NCBI GenBank assembly: GCA_003174035.1
Contig: PRDV01000090.1
Coordinates: 1-19,067, forward strand
DNA length: 19,067 nt
Reading direction: 5' to 3'
From: Candidatus Babelota bacterium
GTDB lineage: Bacteria > Babelota > Babeliae > Babelales > Babelaceae
A program made the translations under genes and the position numbers. Shown here piece after piece: positions 14,320 to 19,067 of this stretch; position 1 is the stretch's first letter, and each line of letters begins with the position of its first letter. The notes beneath the pieces were generated by a model, which saw only the letters and a list, made by a program, of their open reading frames with translations, ran no database searches and had not been told where the DNA came from.

Positions 14320-15081
14320 ATGAACAAATTTGCCTTAATACTTGTTTCTGTTTTTGGGTTAAGCATGAGCACTAATGCTCAGGTGGTTAAACCTGTATGT
14401 ATAAATAGTTTAGATGCTACTTCAGATATGACTGAGAATGAAGGACCTAAAGGTACTTTAACAGTTAATTGGAAAAATGGTACTCCTCCTTATACGGTAA
14501 CACTCAGTACGGTAAATCCAGTTGTTACAGCAGATCTAAGTGCCGCACAAGATCAACCACCATTTACTAACGTTACTTCTCCTTTTACTATCCCAAATCT
14601 CGATCCAAAGGTACAGTATGCTACCACAGTGACGGACTCTTCAACGCCAGCTGTTTCTGTTGTTGCATCGGTAGTAGTGGCACCAGTCGTTGTAGTGGTT
14701 GCTGCTGCAGAACAATCACCAACTCCACAACAGTTGCAGACTTGTGATAATACGTTAACCATTAGCTTGCATCAAACTGATGCTTCATGCACACAGCCGA
14801 CAGGTTCAATACAAATTATAGCACCTGATCTTGTGGGGACTGGCATTACGGTAACCTATACACTTACCTTCCCTTCAGGTCAAACAGAAACCAATAATAC
14901 AGGTATATTTACCGGATTAGCGTCTGGTGAATATTCAGTTCTTGTCACCGCAGCTAATGGTGCACAGATGTTGACTGGCTGTGGTTCGATAAGCGTATGT
15001 AATAATGGTATCACGAGTAGTGATAATGCTATAGTTAATTTCATTATATCTAAATTCTGTAATGGCTGTATTGCTCCATAA
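14320..15081 (+). CDS. Secreted SprB-like repeat protein, paralog 2
   Basis: This 253-residue protein has a signal peptide (residues 1-20, ending T-N-A-Q). I chose the start at 14320 because GGGAGAA lies 5 nt upstream; an in-frame ATG at 14272 would add 16 residues before the signal. Unit 1 has K-G-T-L-T-V-N-W-K-N-G-T-P-P-Y-T-V and V-T-D-S-S-T-P. A Val/Ala-rich linker follows (V-V-V-A-P-V-V-V-V-V-A-A-A). Unit 2 has A-S-C-T-Q-P-T-G-S-I-Q-I and F-T-G-L-A-S-G-E-Y-S-V-L-V. The C-terminus (residues 230-253) repeats the family motif ending K-F-C-N-G-C-I-A-P. It is closest to paralog 1 in the tail and to paralog 3 in unit 1. The function is unknown beyond probable surface or periplasmic location. 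Confidence 0.7.
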   Translation: MNKFALILVSVFGLSMSTNAQVVKPVCINSLDATSDMTENEGPKGTLTVNWKNGTPPYTVTLSTVNPVVTADLSAAQDQPPFTNVTSPFTIPNLDPKVQYATTVTDSSTPAVSVVASVVVAPVVVVVAAAEQSPTPQQLQTCDNTLTISLHQTDASCTQPTGSIQIIAPDLVGTGITVTYTLTFPSGQTETNNTGIFTGLASGEYSVLVTAANGAQMLTGCGSISVCNNGITSSDNAIVNFIISKFCNGCIAP

Positions 15082-15115
15082 CAATCACCATAAAAGCACC
15101 ACATTAATAACATCG

Positions 15116-15141
15116 AAGGCCCGGATTTCCGGGTCTTTTTT
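15116..15141 (+). terminator. Intrinsic terminator after paralog 2
   Basis: GGCCCGG (15118-15124) pairs with CCGGGTC (15129-15135), one pair being G-T, around an ATTT loop, followed by six T residues (15136-15141). Confidence 0.85.
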
Positions 15142-15283
15142 AATGACGACAAAGACTGAGTACAACAAAGAACATCTTTATCTTGCATCCCGTTTTTCGG
15201 ATATGGTAGCCTTTCACTAAGTTCATAGCAAAGGAGCTGTGACTGAAGATAACAAAACCATAATCCCAAAGAAGGAGATTTTT

Positions 15284-15985
15284 ATGAACAGGATAAGTCA
15301 AACACTACTTTGCTTAATGAGCTTCTCTGCAAGCATGTTTGCGCAACAAGCCGGGCCACTTTGCTTAACATCAGCCATAGCAACTCCAGCAACGGGCGCT
15401 AATGCAAACGGGACTGTTACTGTAAACTGGGAAGGTGGAACACCTCCGTATATTGTTAACATCGGCGGCACAATACAAGCACCGACTCAAAAGACTACTG
15501 CTACACAAGGCGGATTTTTAGCTGATGCTGATGTAACTGCTACTGTAACTGATTCATCTAATCCTGCTGTCACAGTCACTGCTACAGTTGAGGTAGGTTC
15601 AGATGCAGTTCAGAACATTAACCTTAGTTTGAGTCAAACTGGAGCAGGATGCGGGCTTGATACAGGTTCGATTACGGTTACCATCCTAGGAGGAAATCCT
15701 TCCCCTAATTTTACCTACACCCTTACCCCTCCAGCAGGTGCAGGAGCTCCATCAATAATAACGAGTGCTTCAAGAACGGTAACATTCTCTGACTTAGCAC
15801 CAAATACCTATGCTGTTTCGGTAACAGACAATGCGGCTGCTCCAAACACCGGAACTGCTGAAGGTTCTATTGCTGTCTGCAGCCTTCCAGGTTTAACACC
15901 TGCTGATACAAACAACGCTATATTGGCATTCATTATCGAGAAGTTCTGCCATGGTTGCTTACTAACAACAGCTGAAGTTGCTTAA
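15284..15985 (+). CDS. Secreted SprB-like repeat protein, paralog 3
   Basis: This 233-residue protein has a signal peptide (residues 1-20, ending S-M-F-A-Q). The start at 15284 has AAGGAG about 6 nt upstream. A GTG at 15239 also has a nearby AAGGAG, but only 2 nt away, and it would place 15 charged residues before the signal. Unit 1 has N-G-T-V-T-V-N-W-E-G-G-T-P-P-Y-I-V and V-T-D-S-S-N-P-A-V. Unit 2 has C-G-L-D-T-G-S-I-T-V-T-I-L-G-G-N and L-A-P-N-T-Y-A-V-S-V-T-D. It lacks the Val/Ala run of the other two. Its C-terminus carries the same motif (A-I-L-A-F-I-I-E-K-F-C-H-G-C), followed by eight extra residues. Gene and terminator are self-contained. Confidence 0.7.
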   Translation: MNRISQTLLCLMSFSASMFAQQAGPLCLTSAIATPATGANANGTVTVNWEGGTPPYIVNIGGTIQAPTQKTTATQGGFLADADVTATVTDSSNPAVTVTATVEVGSDAVQNINLSLSQTGAGCGLDTGSITVTILGGNPSPNFTYTLTPPAGAGAPSIITSASRTVTFSDLAPNTYAVSVTDNAAAPNTGTAEGSIAVCSLPGLTPADTNNAILAFIIEKFCHGCLLTTAEVA

Positions 15986-16005
15986 AAAGCAAAGTACAAA
16001 ACTTT

Positions 16006-16028
16006 GGGGCCCGCAAGGGCCCTTTTTT
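16006..16028 (+). terminator. Intrinsic terminator after paralog 3
   Basis: GGGCCC (16007-16012) pairs with GGGCCC (16017-16022) around a GCAA tetraloop of the stable GNRA class, followed by six T residues. Confidence 0.9.
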
Positions 16029-16330
16029 ACTGCTTACAACACCGTATGCTTACCAAAATCTATTCCAAACTGTAATCGACTGTTTAAGATGGCGGATCTA
16101 AAAAAAGGCCCTAAACTAAAGGCTTTTTCCGCACAATAATTGCATTTTTGTACTATGCTTACTTTTTTTCTTGTTTTTAACAAGTTCAATTTGCTACTAT
16201 CATAGTGTACACAGTTAAGATTACGAAAGGGGGGGACATATAATTTGGGGGAAAGAAGAAAGAGTAGTGAGTCTTATTGGCTCAAATGAGAAGGTTTTAA
16301 AAAAGAATATATGATTATTAAGGAGATAGT
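16029..16330. other. AT-rich intergenic region with long leader
   Basis: Between the terminator and the next gene I see no coding frame. It contains an A7 ... T5 imperfect hairpin near 16099-16129, poly-T and poly-G tracts (GGGGGGG at ~16229-16235), a possible promoter at 16215-16244 and about 80 nt of purine-rich leader. No riboswitch fold is recognised. Confidence 0.4.
16215..16244 (+). promoter_or_regulatory. Candidate promoter of the Cys-rich protein gene
   Basis: TATAAT (16239-16244) is preceded at 18 bp by TTAAGA (16215-16220), a weak -35. The G-tract in the spacer is unusual. Transcription would give a leader of about 80 nt. Confidence 0.35.
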
Positions 16331-17221
16331 ATGAAAAAATTAATGTTATTAGCAGCATTGTTTGCTAATGCTGGAGTCTTGTTTGCAGCTCCATGTCCAT
16401 GTTTGCCAACAGCGCCTAATTGTAATTTCAATACGAATTGCTGTGCTAATTTTTGTGCAAAGGTAACTAAAGTTACAGAAGAATCATGCTTTGGCGATAT
16501 GGCCGGTGCTATTGAAGTAACAGTTTGTGTTACTGGAGGAAGTTGTGTATTGCCAAATCCTGTCGCTCCTACAACATGTACGCCTCCTTGTGTGAGAGCG
16601 CAAATTGACGGTGGTGATTTTGTGTTTGCTAAACCAACTGATTTTGTAGATGGTCAAGTGAAATTTGTCTTTAAAGGTTTAGCGGCTGGAGATCACACGA
16701 TATTTGTTGAGCAAGACTGCCCAAATTGCAGCGCGACGGTTACTGCAACTGTTACACAACCACCTGCTCTTGTTGTTAATTGTGTAAAAACGATTTGCTC
16801 GCATAAAACAACAGCAGATGGGTCAGTTTTTGTTAAAGTAACTGGCGGAACACCTGAACCTTCAGCTCCATTCTTTGATGTTACTGCCACACAGACAGGT
16901 ACCACTCCTACATGTACTAGGGTAGATGATTGTCCGAATAAGTTTGTCTGCACTGGCTTCGCATGCGGAAAAGCCGTTATAAATGTTTCTGATGCTAACA
17001 AGTGCACAGCATCAACAAACGTACGAATTCCATGCTGCGAATCAAGAAGCTGCTCTGATGACAAGTCAAACAGCAGCGCTAGCTGTGACAAGAAAGCTAA
17101 AAAAGCAAAAGCTGCTAAGAAAGCTGCAAAGCCTGCTAAGGCTGCAAAACCAGCTAAAGCTGCTCCAGCTAAAAAAGCTGCGCTTATCATAGCTTCTCAA
17201 GCTTCAAAGAAAGCTAAGTAA
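16331..17221 (+). CDS. Secreted Cys-rich SprB-like protein with Lys/Ala tail
   Basis: This 296-residue protein has a signal peptide (residues 1-20). Residues ~50-147 form a clear SprB-type unit: E-S-C-F-G-D-M-A-G-A-I-E-V-T-V, then F-K-G-L-A-A-G-D-H-T-I-F-V-E, ending V-T-Q-P-P-A-L. A second degenerate unit spans ~148-235 (T-A-D-G-S-V-F-V-K-V-T-G-G-T-P and V-S-D-A-N-K-C-T-A-S-T). There are 24 cysteines, suggesting extensive disulfide or metal binding outside the cytoplasm. From residue 254 the sequence is almost only Lys, Ala and Pro (K-K-A-A-K-P-A-K repeats), resembling histone H1-like tails. It lacks the C-x-G-C ending of the three upstream paralogs. A strong AAGGAGA ribosome binding site precedes the ATG. 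The role is unknown; surface or cell-wall binding through the basic tail is inference. Confidence 0.7.
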   Translation: MKKLMLLAALFANAGVLFAAPCPCLPTAPNCNFNTNCCANFCAKVTKVTEESCFGDMAGAIEVTVCVTGGSCVLPNPVAPTTCTPPCVRAQIDGGDFVFAKPTDFVDGQVKFVFKGLAAGDHTIFVEQDCPNCSATVTATVTQPPALVVNCVKTICSHKTTADGSVFVKVTGGTPEPSAPFFDVTATQTGTTPTCTRVDDCPNKFVCTGFACGKAVINVSDANKCTASTNVRIPCCESRSCSDDKSNSSASCDKKAKKAKAAKKAAKPAKAAKPAKAAPAKKAALIIASQASKKAK

Positions 17222-17228
17222 GAATACG

Positions 17229-17256
17229 AGCCCCTTGAAAGAGGGGCTACTCTATT
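17229..17256. terminator. Terminator hairpin between convergent genes
   Basis: AGCCCCT (17229-17235) pairs with AGGGGCT (17242-17248) around a 6-nt loop, followed by ACTCTATTTT. It lies just after the Cys-rich gene and overlaps the last bases of the convergent thpR gene by 2 nt. Confidence 0.7.
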
Positions 17257-17786
17257 TTCTCTAACGTATATATCCCAAGCGTTGTGTATAGAGGCCCTTC
17301 AGGTGTCGTGTCAGATACCTGAAGGGCATATTCGTTTACTACCCAGGAAAGTGGCTTTACTTGAATTTCTGCAAGAGCGGTTCTGAATCTATCTTTAGTA
17401 ACTTTTTTCATCCGTGCAAGGGTAATGTGACCGGTAAAAGCCCGTTCTTCTTTAAAGGCAGGAAATGCTTGTTGTATGCGGAGCGCTAATGCTTCGAGCT
17501 CGGGTGATACAACCGATACCCAGAGGACATGGGGCTTTGAACGTGAATTTACTTCTAGTGCTTTTAAATGCACTTCAAAGGACTGCTGAGTAACCGCCAC
17601 TAGCTGTGCACCAATAACGGGAAGAAGATTATCATCGACACTTCCAAAAAAGTGAAGGGTGATGTGCATATTTTCGGGCCTTACAAAATTGCCTTCAAAT
17701 GCATCATAAGCTCGTAGCTCTTTCTGAACTCGTATAAGCTCTGTTATTATTTCCGGCGGTAGCAATACGCTTACGAATATCCTCAT
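17247..17786 (-). CDS. thpR: RNA 2',3'-cyclic phosphodiesterase (2H phosphoesterase, LigT/ThpR)
   Basis: This 179-residue protein has the two H-x-T-x motifs of the 2H superfamily: H-I-T-L at residues 41-44 and 119-122, spaced as expected. It starts with the family's M-R-I-F-V-S-V-L-L-P. ThpR opens RNA 2',3'-cyclic phosphates to 2'-phosphates and can reversibly form 2'-5' bonds. The gene is 39 nt downstream of rtcB on the same strand, so the two RNA-end enzymes are probably co-transcribed. CGGAGATGA occurs twice just before the ATG (17788-17811), giving a duplicated ribosome binding site. Length and motifs indicate an intact enzyme. Confidence 0.9.
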   Translation of the reverse strand: MRIFVSVLLPPEIITELIRVQKELRAYDAFEGNFVRPENMHITLHFFGSVDDNLLPVIGAQLVAVTQQSFEVHLKALEVNSRSKPHVLWVSVVSPELEALALRIQQAFPAFKEERAFTGHITLARMKKVTKDRFRTALAEIQVKPLSWVVNEYALQVSDTTPEGPLYTTLGIYTLEKIE

Positions 17787-17825
17787 CAGTCATCTCCGTA
17801 TCACTCATCTCCGCGCTCAGCTCAA

Positions 17826-19067
17826 TCAACCACCCTTGATAACGGCAATCGGTTTTAGCCGCGCGACGGGGCGTGCGATGTGTGCTTGCTCTATTACCTG
17901 TACTACGTTATCTACATCCTTATATGCAATTGGCGCTTCCTCGGCAAGCCCTGGATCAGACTCACATTTTATGATAATGCCCTGAGCTTCCAGCTCATGG
18001 CGGAGGGTAGACCCGCGCACAGTTTTTTTAGCTTTGATGCGAGACATTCTACGACCTGCACCATGGCATGATGAGCCAAAGGACTGCTCGATCCCTTTTT
18101 CAGTTCCGACGAGCACATAGGATGAGGTTCCCATGGTTCCTGGGATGAGCACCGGATGGCCGGTGGCTTGGTAGGCGGAAGGAACCTCTGGTCTACCTGC
18201 AGGAAATGCCCTCGTTGCTCCTTTGCGATGTACCATGATCTCTTTCATGACGCCATTAATACGATGCTTTTCTTTTTTGCCCATATTATGGGAAAGATCA
18301 TAGATTGCTCGTACATGGATATCGGGTGATATAATCTTTTTGAAACTCTCTCGTATCCAGTGAGCGATCAGTTGCCGGTTAGCCCAGGCAAAGTTAGCGC
18401 TAGCGCACATAGAGGCGTAATAATCTTGTCCCTCTTGGGAAGTAAGGGGAGCACAGGCAAGTTCTCGGTCTGGTAGGGTTATACCCCATTTTGGTAATTT
18501 GGGAAGCATCATACGTACATAATCTGTACAGTTCTGATGGCCCAGGCCCCGTGAGCCACAGTGAATCATAACGGTAACCATACCTGGCTCAAGACCGAAA
18601 GTGCGTGCTACTTGTTCGTCAAAAATATCTGCAACTTCCTGAATCTCAAGAAAGTGGTTACCCGACCCGAGGGTTCCTAATTGATCATGACCCCGTTCTT
18701 TAGCCTTTTCAGAAACAAGTGAGGCATCGGCTGCTGTCATGCGACCGGACTCCTCGCACAGCTCGATATCGCCTGGAGTGCCGTAGCCTAACGAAAGCAT
18801 ATGCTCCGCGCCATGGATCAGGACTTTGTTGAGTTCCGATTCGGTTAATTTTAATTTGCCTGCTCTGCCAACCCCTGAAGGTACCACATGAAAAATATCC
18901 GTTGCTAAGCGATCAAGATAGGGCCTAATCTCTGCGACATTCATCGAAACACCGAGGAGTCGTACGCCGCAATTAATATCATAGCCGATGCCGCCGGGAG
19001 AAATAATGCCCCCTTCGCTTGCGGCAAAGGCTGCAACCCCACCTATAGGAAAGCCGTATCCTTGATG
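17826..19067 (-). CDS. rtcB: RNA-splicing ligase RtcB (N-terminus outside window)
   Basis: RtcB joins RNA 2',3'-cyclic phosphate or 3'-phosphate ends to 5'-OH ends with GTP and Mn2+, in tRNA splicing or RNA repair. The frame stays open to the right edge, so 413 residues of an expected ~480 are visible; the Met at 18944 is internal. The visible start H-Q-G-Y-G-F-P-I-G-G-V-A-A and D-I-N-C-G-V-R (Mn-binding Cys) are core motifs. Next come G-S-G-N-H-F-L-E-I-Q, H-C-G-S-R-G-L-G-H-Q and Y-D-L-S-H-N with metal-binding histidines. S-S-C-H-G-A-G-R-R-M-S-R carries the His that becomes guanylylated. The C-terminus ends in the usual P-I-A-V-I-K-G. All catalytic residues that fall in the window are present. 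Archease, an RtcB activator, is not seen here. Confidence 0.95.
   Translation of the reverse strand, partial: HQGYGFPIGGVAAFAASEGGIISPGGIGYDINCGVRLLGVSMNVAEIRPYLDRLATDIFHVVPSGVGRAGKLKLTESELNKVLIHGAEHMLSLGYGTPGDIELCEESGRMTAADASLVSEKAKERGHDQLGTLGSGNHFLEIQEVADIFDEQVARTFGLEPGMVTVMIHCGSRGLGHQNCTDYVRMMLPKLPKWGITLPDRELACAPLTSQEGQDYYASMCASANFAWANRQLIAHWIRESFKKIISPDIHVRAIYDLSHNMGKKEKHRINGVMKEIMVHRKGATRAFPAGRPEVPSAYQATGHPVLIPGTMGTSSYVLVGTEKGIEQSFGSSCHGAGRRMSRIKAKKTVRGSTLRHELEAQGIIIKCESDPGLAEEAPIAYKDVDNVVQVIEQAHIARPVARLKPIAVIKGG

Noticed and set aside
14880..15269. A 129-residue minus frame over the end of paralog 2 and its terminator
   Set aside because: It runs antisense through a clear coding sequence and a terminator hairpin; no supporting signals.
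17090..17218. Lys/Ala tail considered as a histone-like chromatin protein
   Set aside because: The same protein has a clear signal peptide and many cysteines, so a cytoplasmic chromatin role is unlikely.

Overview
The window looks like a compact chromosome segment of a diderm, probably host-associated bacterium. The evidence is a beta-barrel-like outer-membrane protein, MreB, many Sec signal peptides, a secreted RING-finger protein ending in a CaaX-like tetrapeptide, a WD40-repeat tail, and housekeeping genes packed with very small or overlapping gaps. This combination would fit an intracellular lineage of protists such as Candidatus Dependentiae (TM6). That placement is inference from gene content only.

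Layout. 1-305: 3' end of a WD40-repeat protein, then a strong hairpin. 435-2222 (minus): an exported Ala/Lys/Pro-rich protein with six 29-34-residue repeats. 2534-2627: tRNA-Ser(CGA), preceded by twin palindromes. 2713-4999: an outer-membrane protein gene 10 nt upstream of mreB. 5074-5519: three evenly spaced palindromes in front of an orphan antitoxin-like gene. 5631-6578: the RING protein. 6584-6955 (minus): a small exported membrane protein. 7134-7928: rsmA. 7912-9084 (minus): an exported alpha/beta hydrolase. 9223-9903: a LOG-family nucleotide hydrolase. 9900-11598 (minus): a ferredoxin gene overlapping an acyl-CoA ligase gene. 11741-11902: a GC-rich, highly structured non-coding element. 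11928-13339: tmk and a holB-like gene, coupled by a 4-nt overlap. 13454-15985: three tandem secreted paralogs with SprB-like repeats and a shared Cys-containing C-terminus. 16331-17221: a related Cys-rich secreted protein with a Lys/Ala tail. 17247-19067 (minus): thpR downstream of rtcB, which runs off the right edge.

Functionally there are three layers. The housekeeping genes are rsmA, tmk, holB, mreB, tRNA-Ser and the RNA-end enzymes rtcB and thpR. The envelope and export genes are the outer-membrane protein, the hydrolase, the repeat protein and the SprB-like family. The probable host-facing gene encodes the RING/CaaX protein.

The two most interesting signals are that RING/CaaX protein and the tandem SprB-like family. 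The family's last ~24 residues are better conserved than the rest and end in a C-x-G-C signature that could be a sorting or anchoring signal.
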